64,000 nucleotides of DNA, taken from assembly GCA_019321725.1 (NCBI GenBank), contig CM033114.1, positions 11,450,278-11,514,277 of the forward strand, in the 5' to 3' direction. This DNA is from Paulownia fortunei (lineage: Eukaryota; Streptophyta; Magnoliopsida; Lamiales; Paulowniaceae). Every line of letters starts with the position of its first letter. Within the stretch, counting starts at the first letter, position 1. A program made the translations under genes and the position numbers. Of the stretch, positions 22,831 to 35,769 are shown piece by piece. The notes below the pieces were generated by a model. It saw only the letters and a list, made by a program, of their open reading frames with translations, did no database searches and was not told where the DNA came from.

Positions 22831-23420
22831 ACTTAGGTAATCAGTAAACACGATGTCTTGAACTATTTAGCCATTGGTGTAAACCAAGACAATAGTACCC
22901 ACACAATATTTTCTTAACATCTTTGGTTCTTATAGTTGTGTTCATTTTGGCTCTGGACAACTTATTGAATTCATTAGAGGTTTGGAGAATTTTCCACACT
23001 TTACACTTATATATATGATCTCCTATCAGGAGTATCCTGTCATATTCCATTCAATAGTATAGGAATCATCAAAAGTAGATTACTTAACCTCACTACATGC
23101 AACATGTAGCACTTATCAATCATAAGAATGGGTAGGACTTAACTCCAAGAGCTTTTCCGAATCTTCATAACTTGTTGTCCTACTAAAACCAAGATCTTGG
23201 GATTTCTATTTAACAAGGTTGGGTTACCGCTATGAAGATTCTATATTTTATAGATTTTAGGTCCATTCCTCTTGATAAGCAATATACTTGATCCTTACTT
23301 AGGCCTTTAGTTAGCGGATCCATAATATTCTCCTTCAATTTCACATAATAGATAGAGATAATTCTATTAGGCCTTGTTTTGTTTCCTTTATAGGCCTTGA
23401 TAGATGATTGGATCATGCCG
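22831..23420 (-). pseudogene. RNase H C-terminus of copia-2 and downstream tail
   Basis: The frame 23416-23210 (minus) reads NRIISIYYVKLKENIMDPLT, then KGLSKDQVYCLSRGMDLK, the C-terminal end of a copia RNase H (family members have DYVKSKDNIADPLTK). It is cut off on the N-terminal side at about 23420. Below it, 23060-22980 has GGATACTCCTGATAGGAGAT and related text also seen after the RNase H of copia-1, so both copies belong to one copia group. No catalytic residues are in the retained part. Confidence 0.85.
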
Positions 23421-24594
23421 CATCAAATAGTTGGTATGTTTGGACTTCATCCCATGACTGATGTATAGTTGGATTCACTACTTTTAATTCATGGACAACT
23501 TATCCTCAGCTCACCCTAAGATTGTACAATCCTAAAAACATAGGCCATGAGTAAATAAAAGAGTTATTACATCTTTACACTTGAAAACCAAAATAATTCA
23601 ACCAAAACACTCTTCAAATAATATGTAATCATACATATAAGCCCAAATCCCCAATTTCAATGCAGTAGGAAGAAACCCTATCATTTTGGCAAATCTCCTT
23701 CAATTGAACATGAAGAACAATAACAATTGATTTTGGAAACCTAGTTGTTGCACTCCCATAATCTTGTTGCTTACTTTGTGTTTGTAGGAGTTCATGATGT
23801 GGTTTCGTAGGAGTTGTGAAGCTTCTCAAACCATGTGAAGTGCCTACATCAATCCATTACTAGACTCATCACCATTTAAGCTCCAATGATTGGAATAATT
23901 CATTTTATGTTGAATAGTAATGTTTTTTCTTTTTTTGGAAAAAACATTGAATAATTAGAAAGACTTTATTGATAATGTTGTCTATTTTCTACAATGAACT
24001 ATTTTATTGTATAATTCTGGTGTGTGTTTTATTTTTTGAGAATGCCTATCCATTTTTTCATATATTATATTATTATTTTTTAAACTCATAAATCAATAAT
24101 ATTATTATGGACACGGGAGTTGTTCTTGCTTATCTTTCATGTATGCAGTTGTTTGGACCCCTCGTTCACCTTGTAAAAACATGATATAAGATGAAGTTGT
24201 GTGGATACATATCTTATGCAACAACGCCTTATTCCTTTTTGGATCTGCTTATTCACCAATGTTTGATTGCATTTAAGAATGAAAATTGATTAAGTTTCAA
24301 AGCTTAATTCCAATAGATATAATCTGCCTTATTTTAAAATAATATTATTCATTTGAAATAGGCTCATTGTCTTGGTTGTACCACATGCAGTCTAATTTTC
24401 CTAAGGTTTTTAATTTAGTAACTTTATGATTAGATTGATACATACTTATCATTTCTATTATAGTAACTTGTTTGATGGATGTAGATATAGAGCATCAATA
24501 GATCTTTCTCTCAATCAAGAAAATCAGGTCAGATATTAAATTTTTTTAATGTCATTTATTTGTACATCCCAAGCACTTGTCCATTGACGTTCTC
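23421..24594. other. 1.2 kb without recognised gene
   Basis: AT-rich. I see no coding region or repeat that I can name. The right part could be the 5' flank or leader of the Harbinger element, but no terminal inverted repeat was identified. Confidence 0.35.
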
Positions 24595-25819
24595 ATTCGC
24601 AACATGTTAGGCAAGAGGCTAATAGTTTGACAAACATAGTGCCACACCAAATTGAACATTTGCATGAGATTGTTAATATTAACTACGTGTCATGTATAAA
24701 CAACCTCCGAATGAATAGAAATTTATTTGGGAGGTTGTATATCCTCCTCGAAAAAATGTAGGTGGATTTGTTCCTATAGACATCCAAATTAGTGAATAGC
24801 TAGCAATTTTGTTGAGTGTTTTCGCCCATCATAAATACATATGAATTGTTTGCCATGATTTTAGAAGATCTTGGTATAAAATAAGTAGACACTTCAATGA
24901 TGTCCTTAAAGTATTACTTAAGCTACATACATTACTTTTTGTGAACCCAGAGCCTATCCAATAAGACTACACAAATGAGAGCTGAAAATTATTTAAGGTA
25001 AATTGTCAATATTACTAATCTATTAAATTTTAAATATTTTTCCCATTATATTACTATGGAAATATATGAAAGGACTGAAGTTTTATTATTAATAGGGGTG
25101 CATAGGTGCAATAGATGGCACTTGCATCGAGTGAAAGTGCCTCAAATAGAAAAAGCCCTATACAAGAACAGAAAAGAGGACATTTTAGTCAACGTCCTTG
25201 GTGTTTGTAATCAAAACATGAAGTTTGTATGCATATCAACTGGCTAGGAAGGTTCTGCCACTGATAGCAGGGTTTTGCGAGATGCTATTACTAGACCAAA
25301 TGGCTTAAGAGTCCTCAGTGGTATTTTCCAATTAACATTACTCTAGACAAGCATAAAACTATATATTGCCTTACCTTAATTATCTTGAATTCTAAATAAA
25401 TTAATGTACATAATCTATGTTATAGGGAATTATTACCTATGTGATAGTAGCTACACATATGGTGATGGTTTTTTATCACCTTACAGAGGTGTTAGATACC
25501 ATTTGGAGAATGGGCTGATAGATCATCTGCACCTAGAAATTATCAAGAATTTTTCAACTTGAAGCATGATAAGACGCATAATGTCATAGCGAGGTCATTT
25601 GGTTTGCTGAAGTCACGATGGGCATACTTAGGAGTAATTCACATTATCCTATCAATGATAAAAAACCACATTATTACGACATATTGCTTACTCCATAATT
25701 TCATTCATGGTGAAATACCCATAGACCTTATAGAGGTTGAACTTCCTGATTACATGAATGATCATGAGAATGACTCAGAGGGCACTTTAAATAAACAAGT
25801 TGAGCCATCTCAAGTTTAG
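24595..25819 (+). pseudogene. PIF/Harbinger-type transposase (ALP1/HARBI1-like), two introns, inactivated
   Basis: This is a DDE transposase of plant PIF/Harbinger elements. N-terminal part: LRMNRNLFGRLYILLE (about 24705-24755) and SPIINTYE (another frame). An exon ends ..ESxKLFK at 24997. A 98-bp GT-AG intron (24998-25095) follows, then GCIGAIDGTCIE with the first Asp, VKVPQIEKALYKNRKEDIL, VNVLGVCNQNMKFV, and EGSATDSRVLRDAI with the second Asp. A second GT-AG intron (25321-25425, phase 1, splits a Gly codon) leads into NYYLCDSSYTYGDGFLSPYR, HNVIARSFGLLKSRWAYL and YCLLHNFIHGEIPID. Lesions: Trp-to-stop at about 24980 and 25245, one-base shifts near 25130 and 25505, and the catalytic Glu of NVIER is Ala (GCG). 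No terminal repeats found. Confidence 0.92.
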
Positions 25820-26329
25820 ACTACTTGAAGGGATAATCTAGCGAGGGCTATGTACAATGAATGGAGAGATAGTCATTAGTGTTACTTTAGTTATATGTTG
25901 TTTTTTGTACTTGAATCATTGTAATAATTAAACCTATTCAATATGTTGTGAAAATCATACTTGTTGATTAGATAGTTAGTGGTATGGGAGTAATGGTTCA
26001 TGAAGATGGAGTTTTTCCTAGATGCCAAACATTGTTTATCATGTAAAATATTTACCTCTACATTAATTGTGTGGTTGATATTGTATATTGATTGTGTGAT
26101 AGACAACATGTAGCAGATAAATGAGTGGTTCTGGATGGAAGTCAGATGAACAACAATGCGCTTAACATGTGATACAAGATGGGGCTGTTTTACAAGGATT
26201 AATATGATATATTCAGCATGGAAAGACAATCCAAAGAAAATGTTGAAGCCTTTATCAATGAGATTAAAAAATTGTTGACAAGGATAAGGGAAAAGAAGGT
26301 GCATCTACTTGGGTGATTACAAGCCTGTA
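25820..26329. other. sequence between transposase and solo LTR
   Basis: Presumed 3' flank of the Harbinger gene. A 137-codon minus-strand frame (25891-26304) gives a hydrophobic, His/Asn-rich peptide of no recognised family; I take it as chance in AT-rich DNA. Confidence 0.4.
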
Positions 26330-29229
26330 TGTGATAATCGAGCCACTTACTACTCACATGGCCAAATATGATTTATACATTATATGTTAATTGCGTGCTA
26401 TTTGCATTGATATGATGTCTTATAATTTATTTTATTTTATACGGCATTTTTAATCATTAAACTTAATTTTGAAGCTCTCGCACGGTATTGATTATTGAAT
26501 CCCCTAACCTAAGTGGTTGATTTTGTATTGAGATAAGAAGAAATTGAGGTATCAATATAGTGACTAGTGCTAGGTTACACTTGGTACCTTAGGAGTTCAA
26601 AAGGTGTCACCGAAAAGTTTTAAAAAGTAAGTCGGTTCGATCATGAATTTTAATATTATATGTATATTTAAATCATACACTTGGACAACTAGACATACAA
26701 TATTATAATTTAAATGTTATATAACTAGGTTCATAGGTTGGTAACACTATCGGTGCACAAACTTATCAATCAGGCAAGAACCGATGATTTTCGGGTGAAG
26801 AACCTAATGAACGGATATAGGAATTAGCTATGGGAATGAATGGTGATGAAGATAGGTTGCAACCAAATAGGAACATGTGAGACACACAAGATTAGGGCTG
26901 CAAGATAAGGGACAAAATCAGATTATACGATTACATGCCACCTCAAGCTTATGCCACCTCATGCTTAGACTTATCAAGCTAGCACCTCAACCTATTCTTC
27001 ACTCTTAAGCTAACAGCCACGACTTGAACCTTATTTTGAACCATTTCAGCTTCTAAATACATGGAAAAATATCTCTAAATAGGTCGTAAGTGATTCCAAC
27101 AGAAAAAGGAGGCAAAACAAGCAAAGGGAAGGAGAAATAACCAAGTTCAAGTAGAAAACTGTGCAAGGTGAGGTTAACTACGGGTTTGGCATGACTTTCA
27201 GATTTATTTTGAGGTTTATTGGCTTATTAAGCTTTGAATATTATTTATAAATGTGTTAGGATGTTATTAGATAGGCTTTGATGCAAAAAGAAAGGGTTTG
27301 TGGTTGGAAATATTTGATAGAAAACACTTGTGCTAGAAACTGTCACCTTGTTGTATTCTTGTGTTTTAGGCTTCCAAAGTGTATGGCATGTTGAATAAAA
27401 CATGTAATTATCATCATATACATGTTTATATATGAGTTAAGAGTATTGGAATGAATTTTGATCGGTTAGAAATTGAAATAGACAATGATATTGGAGAAAC
27501 ACTCAAACTGCCAAAGTAGCAAAATCTGTTTTGGTGTGCTGTGAAGGAGACTGAATTAGGGGAGCTAAATCCATTAGTTTTGGCAAGAATATAACCTGGT
27601 TATCTCTGTGTATATTTTATATAAGTGTGGTAAAAATTTGGGAGATATTGAATATACGTAAGGGTGCCAAAACCATTAATGTCATGAAGTGTGCAAAACT
27701 GTCACGATAGGAAAACAATCTGTTTCAGTATGTTGTGAAGAGAGCTGAACTTAGGAAGCTATATCCATGATTTTTATCAATTCTATGATATGGTTACATT
27801 TATATACATGTTATCTAAGTGTGGTAAAAATTTGGGAGTGATTGGATATGTTTAGGGATGCCAAAATTATCATGCAACTAAATTGGACAGCAAGTAAATA
27901 TGAAAATGTGAATCTGTCCCATTTGATAACTTAGTATATTTCAACCTAAACATGTTGCTATTGAGTGTTAACAATTAGGTACATGATATTAGAGTTATAA
28001 TACTTCAATTATATGATGTTTACATGTATCTAAGATGAGAAATTAAGGTATTGGAGGGACTAGATTGAGTTCTAATTTGTAAAACCTAGATAGCTTGGTG
28101 TTTAAGGTCTTAGTATGATATTCTATGCTTTCAACTTGCCAAATTGGGAATAGTGCTTGATGTTGGTAATATTATAGGCTATTTTACATCTAAGATTGGA
28201 AGGGAACAATAAACAAATCTAGAGTAAGCCACCAACCAAGTGAAAGGTAAGTAAAGATTCATTTGCAACTACAATGCATAAACATAGTAAATGGGTGATT
28301 TATATGTAATACCATAGATCATATGTGCAAAGCAGAGGACACACATTACTATCATTCATGTCCATTGAGCATACATACATGGGCATTGGCATGTGCATGC
28401 ATCATATACGAGCATTGTGATAAATCTTGCATTGCACGGCATGATTCTGAGAAAGGAAAATATTTTGCTGACCACTACTAGTGCACCAAAGCATGCATGG
28501 ATTTGCATGGTTTTATGCATGGATTTGTAGGTTCGCGTGCATGGATTTGCATGCGTATGAGTATGTATGGATTTGCATGCTTATATATTATTGGTCATTG
28601 GACTATGGCAGTGTACAGAGCTCTTTTTCGGTGTATGGGATAGTAGCGTTGGTCAGGGGCCCAAGAAAGAAATGATTTTGAGAAAATATTTGATGCATAA
28701 AATTGCATTGTGGGCATAGCATTTTGAGATGCATGACTTGATATTGTGGATTATTCTTTGACATGCATAATCATTACTTGCTGAGCGTTAACTCATATAG
28801 TTTATGCATTGTAGGTGAGTACGATGACGCTTGAAGCATCTTTTGCTGGCTGGGTGGCGGTTGGAGCTCCTGCAAGTGTCTGAGAGAGTGTGTACATGGA
28901 TAACGACCTGTTGGGCTATTTTGTTGGCTTGTTATATTTTGAGTCTGTTGTATTATATTTTTAGACTGGTACTATATTTTGCTTTTAAAATCTTACTGTA
29001 AATAAGTATGTAAATATTGGGTCATTGTGGGTGTTGTGCTTTTATATAAATACTGATCCTGCTATATACTTGACATGTGTTAGCAAGTATTTTAAACAGG
29101 GTTGTGCATATAAGAAGTGATTTATCTTTTTCTTAAATTGTTACAAAAAAAAATATTCCATGCATGCACACAGGTTCTATCATGTCAAATTTACTATATA
29201 TCTAGTTGTGTAGTAATGGGGGTGTTACA
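26330..29229 (+). mobile_element. solo LTR (2.9 kb) with CTGTA target-site duplication
   Basis: It begins TGTGATAATC at 26330 and ends GGGGGTGTTACA at 29229, matching chromovirus-type LTR ends (compare TGTAATGCCC/GGTATTACA of element D). It is flanked by CTGTA at 26325-26329 and CTGTA at 29230-29234, a perfect 5-bp duplication. No PBS, coding region or second LTR follows, so this is a solo LTR left by recombination. A diverged relative in opposite orientation is at 32640-35454. Confidence 0.88.
28491..28581 (+). repeat. minisatellite, about 22-bp unit
   Basis: ATGGATTTG occurs at 28497, 28519, 28541 and 28567 (spacing 22, 22, 26), mostly followed by CATG. It lies inside the solo LTR and has no clear counterpart in the relative at 33480-33560. 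Confidence 0.8.
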
Positions 29230-29279
29230 CTGTAGCTCAAAATAAAAATAAAGAGGCTGATTACATGTATATTTGTCAT

Positions 29280-29610
29280 GTGGTAGCAATACTAGTGGAA
29301 AGAGCTAATCCTAAAAAAAGAGAAAAGAAACTGATGATATTGATGACCGTTACATAGATTTGATTAATCTTTTTGTAATAAAACTGATGCATGGTTAGGT
29401 GACACCACCAAGAGAACTGGATTCAGGCATGATGCTTCCACGTCTAGGAAGATATTTGAGGCTCTAGGGTATATGAATAACCTTGGTGTAGATGATAAGA
29501 TATATGTATCCAGCTTTTGTACAACACCACCAAAGATCTATACCTTTTCTTTAGTTTACCTGATGATACGAAGGGTGTTATGGTGATGATTCTTGATGGT
29601 CAAATATGAA
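29280..29610 (+). pseudogene. coding remnant, possibly C-terminus of a Myb/SANT-like protein
   Basis: Translation gives ANPKKRKR, TDAWLGDTTKRTGFRHDAST, KIFEALGYMNNLGVDDKIYV and, after a one-base shift near 29535, LYLFFSLPDDTKGVMVMILD followed by a stop. The ending resembles the C-terminal motif (..FFSLPDD.K..MV..) of Myb/SANT-like proteins that accompany PIF/Harbinger transposases, but this rests on memory of the pattern. It lies on the same strand as the transposase at 24595-25819, separated only by the solo LTR, so both could be parts of one Harbinger element. Confidence 0.4.
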
Positions 29611-30330
29611 ATGGCTAAAAGTTGAGAAGTTTCCAAGAAGACGTCTATTCGAAGCATGTGTTTTGTGAAGAAGTTAATTATACATAACTGTTTAATATGT
29701 TTATGGTTGTGTTTCATGACTCTGTTTTTGCATATCAACTCACAAGCTATTTGTCTCTATGTTTATGGTTGTGTACATGTGGATGACAAATTGTTTAGGC
29801 CTGCTTTGTTTTGCCAAACCTATGTTAAGATAAAGGATGTTATGAATGAAAATGTGAATGCTTCATTTAACTATGCTTTATGATCAGGAACTTCTCAAAG
29901 TTGTATATCTATTTAATAAGTAGTTTAAGCTAGAAAAATAAGCTTTATATTATATGTAATAAGATTGAGGCATGTCAACTCCAATATTGGCAAAATTTTC
30001 ATTATTAGGAACACTTCGATGTTACAAGGAAAATATATATTGTAGCTAAAATAATGGTTTGATGCAATAACATTGAAAACAAATTATGATTTATTTAAGT
30101 CAATACAATAAAATTTAATACCATCACATAATTAAATACTATCATCACAAAACTAATTAACCGAAACTAAACAAACACATAAAATAACTATATGGAGTGA
30201 AACATCAACAATATGACATATTAATGGCATGACCAACCCATAGCAATAACACAAACCATAAGGATTGATACAATAATTAGACAAGAACTTCAATAAAACT
30301 TATCATATGAAATAGATGCAGATGAACTAG
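29611..30330. other. no gene seen
   Basis: AT-rich. The two overlapping frames at 29556-29883 on opposite strands look accidental. Nothing else supported. Confidence 0.4.
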
Positions 30331-30344
30331 GATGTTCAAAACTT

Positions 30345-30720
30345 ACACTGCTGCTTGCTCCTAGTGGGAAAGGATATTCTGGAAGTGTTCATAGATCTTG
30401 CCTCTCGCATCAGAGCTGCTGACCTTGATGGATGGAATCTGGTGAAATGACCTATCAAAAGCTAAATCTGATGGATACCCTGCCATATAGTTCCAAAATG
30501 TATTTTCATAAACATCTTCAGTAGTTGATGAATTAATAATGACACGAAGTGGAGCTTTATCCGCAACGTGATATGCCTCCTCCTCATTATTTTTGCCTGA
30601 TCATATGTTGATCACATCATCCTTAATATGGTCTTGTATAATGGGTACTATCATGCCAATTTGGGTTTCCATGTGTCTGATATGCATACCTAAATGTGTG
30701 TTTATGCAAGTAAAACTGAG
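30345..30720 (-). pseudogene. unidentified coding-like remnant
   Basis: On the minus strand one frame is nearly open across 30720-30345: MHIRHMETQIGMIVPIIQDH, one stop, then NNEEEAYHVADKAPLRVIIN, TFWNYMAGYPSDLAFDRSFH, QIPSIKVSSSDARGKIYEHF and QNILSH before a stop. Amino-acid composition looks like real protein, not AT-rich noise. I do not recognise the family. Similar eroded minus-strand coding text may continue to about 31480 (for example MDVVKAFTMKECMKRLK near 30880-30930), perhaps as further exons. Confidence 0.4.
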
Positions 30721-32639
30721 TGTAAATTAAAATATCACAAAATAAATTATAAAATATTCACTAAATTATGTAGATTTTTGCACATAAATGGAGGTGCAAC
30801 CACATTGTTGATAATGGGATCATACTCCATCGGAGTGAGATGAATTATCTAATTAAACACACTTGTATCTTTTTTCTAGTTTTTAACCTTTTCATGCATT
30901 CTTTCATTGTAAATGCCTTGACAACATCCATTGCAATTAGCATCGAGTGTGCATTGACTTTGCAAACATGAAAATTATAAATTTTGGCCTGATCCTCTTA
31001 AACAATGAACATTTTATCAATGTGAATGTCCCACTCAACATCATACAAAAAAGTTTCTCGCCTTTCAAGTGATTTTAGAGCCGTATTTGGAGGACGAACA
31101 TATAAATTGAAAAATGTTGCTATTGTGGTTTGAGTACCATGCTTTTTATAAATAAATCATGCCAATTCATTTATAAATCAATGCTACCCAAAAGGTGGCA
31201 AATTTATTCAGTACACTCGTGAGTTGTGAGGAGCCAATACCAAACACTCCGCAATTAACATTGTATTTTCATTCAAAAATCTACTAAATTTGAACATTAT
31301 TATACTTCATACAAGCTAGAGCACTAGTGGTGTACCACTTTTGTTGAATTGTTATTCAATAATCTTGCAATGTACCTAAAATGATGACCACTTCTTGTTT
31401 TATAAAGCAATTCACATCTTTTAAAATACATGCTTAGATGCCCATCATATTCAATTGGATAGATAAGGGACCCTACAAGTCACATTTTTGGGAAACCTAT
31501 CGACTCCACATGCCTACACAAATTTTATTGTATTTAATATTTCAATATCATTTATTTCATCAACAATAAAATATAATATAATATCTTTTTTTTAACAAAT
31601 CCAAACTCAATTGAACATGTAAATAATTTCATCATAAAAGAAGCAACTTAATATGCAAATGAAGTTGAAGGTAATCTTGAATGAAAAGAACAAGAAGAAG
31701 ATTGAAAATAAGAATTTATTCACATTTTACAAATAGGGTTGTATTCACTATTGGAGAATTTCTTCAGTTTTGTGGAAAGTGTTATTCTCACAATTGAAAA
31801 TGTGTTTATAGATGAAATCACATTTCTTCTTCCTTTTGAAAAATGTGTTCTGCCCAAATGATCCCATATTCCTTGTAGATCTGAATGCCTAATTCATCTC
31901 TATTCTTAATTGCAAAAGTCTTATTTTCTAGTCTTCCATTTACAGAAGTCATGATTCCTTAGAGAAAGTTTGGAAGAATGAGCAATTTGTAGTTGGAACA
32001 TGAAAGCAGTAAGGATCTAATGAGTTTCCTCTGTCAATCATGATTTTTAATGCTCAACTATGTTGAATGGTGCCTTAATTTATTTAAGTGTTTTATTGTT
32101 TGATTAATGCCCAATTTTTACAATTTTTAGATTACATGGGATTTCATCATTTTCTCTTTTTATTACATACCATCAATTCTGCTGAGAACAGAGAAATGAT
32201 GTTTAAATAGGGAATGAGAGAAATAAAGAAAGAACCATCCCTAGTGCTTGAGAAAAATATGACGTTGTGGAGAAGTTAATAAGTTTTACCATAGTACTTG
32301 CTTTGATTCGTATGGTTTAGGCAAAATGAAATGGAAAGTAACATGCTATAACACAACCAATAGTATTGGACCAAGGGCTAACTTGTTATTTAATGCTACC
32401 CAAAGCTTCAATACACAATTTTGTTTGTTGCCCATCAAATTCAAGTGAGTAGGTTTTGATAGTAACAATTCACATGTATCAGTGCAGCCAACTTAAAGAC
32501 GTGGAACTAAAATAGCAAAATGGAGTTTTCCAAGCAATTTATCTCAATTTATCTCCTGATATTCAAGAAATAATTAAATTTGGAAGTTCATGAATTAAAA
32601 AATGGTGAGAACAGAGAATTAAGTGTGAAATAGAGGATT
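30721..32639. other. 1.9 kb, mostly unassigned
   Basis: Apart from the possible minus-strand exon traces up to about 31480, I see no gene. A short segment at 32270-32335 (AAGTTAATAAGTTTTACCAT...) recurs in direct orientation at 35580-35660, so the two flanks of the inverted LTR share some sequence. Confidence 0.4.
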
Positions 32640-35454
32640 TTTTTTCCAGCTAGTTAGTTTGACAAAAAAACTAATAAAAGTAAAGTGCTTTCACTTCCAA
32701 TAACACTGTAAATACATAGATAGTTATTTGAACAATAACCAGGTCTATCAATATCATCAAAAACTTAGACTCATGTACAATGGAGTTTTGAAAGTGATAT
32801 ATATGATAAAGTCACTAATATAATACAATAGACTGTAAAATCAAAATCACAACCCACAAAATAGCCCAACAGATCGTTATCCATGTACATTGATCTTTGA
32901 AAACCTATAGGAGCTCCACTGCCAACCCAATAATCCAGAGGCCTCAAGTCTCCCCATGCTCACCTACAATGCATGAACTACATTAGCTAAAGCTCAATAA
33001 GTAAAAATCATGCATGCCAAGAGTATGATATAAAATTTAATACAACTCATCTCTAAGATATGATACTAGAACTGTGTCATATTTGAGTACTCATAAATCA
33101 AAGAGTTTTTATTCAAAATCACTCATTTTATAGAGGCCCTTGGCCCACCTACTATGCACTGAAAAGAGTCTTACATAATATCAATAATCAAATGGCCAAT
33201 AATAGATTGATACAATCAAGTGAACTATCCTCCCATGACCCCTAGTGGTACACCTACTGTGTTCTCCTATGATCACCCAAGAAGTATCCCACCCACGGCA
33301 TCAATCATAATAAAGGTATAGTCAAGTGGACCATCCTCTCGTGATCACCAAATATCTATCTCCTGTCTTCCCATGTGATCCACCGAGAAGTATCCCACTT
33401 GCGGTACCTAAAATATCACATAAGCATGCCTCGGTACACTAGTAGTGGCCAATAAATATCTTTATGCATGAAAATCCTTTCTCAAATCATATCGTGCATG
33501 CAAGAACCTCAACTATGCCCATATGCCATGCATACACGTGCAAATGCTCATGAATGGTGTATTAAATATGAAATACAAGTTATCTTGCTCTCAACATGTT
33601 TCAAGAATCATAAGTCTTGCCTCTTAAGGTACATAATATACTTGTCATCCAATCAATTTAAATATCATCAACACATTAGATATAAATACTTCAAGACGTA
33701 TTATGTTCACACATTGTAGTTGCAAATGGATCTTTACTTACTTTTCACTTAGTTGGTGGCTTAGTCTAGATTTGTTTAGTGTACCTCTCCAACCTTAGAT
33801 GAAAATTAGACTGTAATATTACCCAAAATCAAGCACCATTCCCAATTTGGCAAGTTGAAAGCACAAAATCTCATACTAAGACTTTAAACACCAAGCTATC
33901 TAGGTACAATCAAGCTTTTACAAACTAGAACCCAATATAATCCCTCAAATACCTTAATTTCTCATTTTAGATACATGTAAACACAATGTCATTAAAGTAC
34001 TTTTAACTCTAATAGCATGTACCTAATTGTTAGAACTCAATAGCAACATGTTTAGGTTGAAACATGTTAAGTTATCAAATAGGACATATTCACATTTTCA
34101 TATTTTCTTGTGTCCAATTTAGTTGCATGATAATTTTGACATCCTTATCATATCTAATCACTACCAAATTTTCACTACACTGAGGTAACATGTAAATAAA
34201 TGTAACCATATTATATAATTTCCAAAACTCACTGATTTACATCAGCAAAACCAGCCCCCTTATCACAACACAAAAACTGCAAGTTATATCATAACAGTTT
34301 TGAGTGTCTCTTCAGATATCAAACCATATTTTAATTTATAACCTCTCCAAACTTACATACATCACCTAAAATCATATATAAGCACATATTTGGTGAAATA
34401 TATAGGTTTTAATAAAGTTATTATACATATATAAAGCTTTAAAGACTAACAAATCAGCAAGTATACAGTTTATGTCCCTAGTGATTTCTATTGTGATTTT
34501 GCAACTAAAAAATCTTTATTTTGTGAATTATAAGACCAAAAATAAATCCTAAAATGATTATAAACAATAATAGAAGCTTTAAAAATCATAAACCCTCAAA
34601 TAATTCAAGAACTGAAATAAAAAACACGAGTTAACCTCACCTATGCACAATTTTAAGCTTATACTTGCTTCTCCTTACTTCTCTTTGCTTCCTTCATTTT
34701 TATTTACTTGGAATCACTTGAGAGAAAATTCAATATGGAGGTTTGGAAGGTGGAATAGCTCAGAAAATAGTTTTTCGTGGTTCAATGCTTAGAAATGAAA
34801 AATATTTAAGGTGGCAAAGCTTGATGTGTCAATTGGTGGTTTAATTGGTGGTTTAAATTTGATATTATACACACCTTATACAACTCTAATATAGTGTTTC
34901 TCAATATTTTTTTTATCTATTTACAACCTATTTTAATTTTCGTATGATCGGATAATAAATTATACCATAATTTCTTAACCGTTCATTCGATCTCTAAATC
35001 GATTGACATTCGATTCTTAAATGATTGTCTAGTTTGTATTTCTAAAATCATATGCACATATGGACCTTGTAATATAATACTTAAATCACATTATATCATG
35101 TTCAATATCCCAAGTATGTTAATTTATGGATGTATACTTTTAAAAACCTTGATCTTATTGAATCGAATCATCTAAGCTTACTAGCAACACCTTTAACACT
35201 TCCAGAACTATAACATATAACCTATGAATATATAATATATTGACCAATCTGTTCTTTTTCTTATCTAAATGTAGAATTACTTAATTAAGGTATAAGATCT
35301 CAACCACTAACATCATGTGATAGCATTAGAGGTCTAACGATTGAGAATGCTATATAAGATGCCATGTAAATGTTAATGCAAAATTAGCATATAAGTAGTA
35401 TGTAATGAATGAATCATATTGGCCAAGTGAGTGGTGTGAAGCTTGGGTATTACA
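32640..35454 (-). mobile_element. diverged LTR related to the 26330 solo LTR, inverted
   Basis: On the minus strand it begins TGTAATACCCAAGCTTCACA at 35454 and can be followed collinearly with 26330-29229: CTCACTTGGCCAATATGATT versus CTCACATGGCCAAATATGAT near the start, and GATCGTTATCCATGTAC (32871-32887) versus GTACATGGATAACGACC near the end. The far end is not clean; similarity fades near 32640. Divergence is large, so the two are separate old insertions of one family. The five bases outside the start are TAGTA. Confidence 0.75.
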
Positions 35455-35769
35455 TAGTAGGCGGGGTGATGGAGTACTTTTTGAAAGATTTAGTGACATA
35501 GTTAAGGAGTTCCCCATTGAAGCAACAACTTTGGTTTGATGGCCGTGTCAACTAAATTTTTTTAATTCTACCATATGGAAGTTAATAAGTTTTACCATAG
35601 TAGTTGCTTTGCTTCATTTTAGAAGACTTAAAAGTTTAGGCAAAATGATGAAAAGTAAGATAAAGACATATACTATTGTAATGGAAATTCGGCCCAAGAT
35701 TTTGCATCTCTTGTTTTATTGATATAGTTATGGATATTCCAAGTCTTTTCATGTTATGCTTTTCTACAG

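Noticed and set aside
23421..24594. 5' terminal inverted repeat of the Harbinger element
   Set aside because: No convincing GGGCCTGTTTGG-type terminus with a TTA duplication could be paired with a 3' end.
25891..26304. 137-codon minus-strand frame
   Set aside because: AT-rich low-information composition, no recognised domain, and it lies opposite to the Harbinger 3' flank.
28491..28581. CRISPR-like array
   Set aside because: Repeats of 9-14 bases with 8-12-base spacing in a plant LTR; a simple minisatellite explains it.
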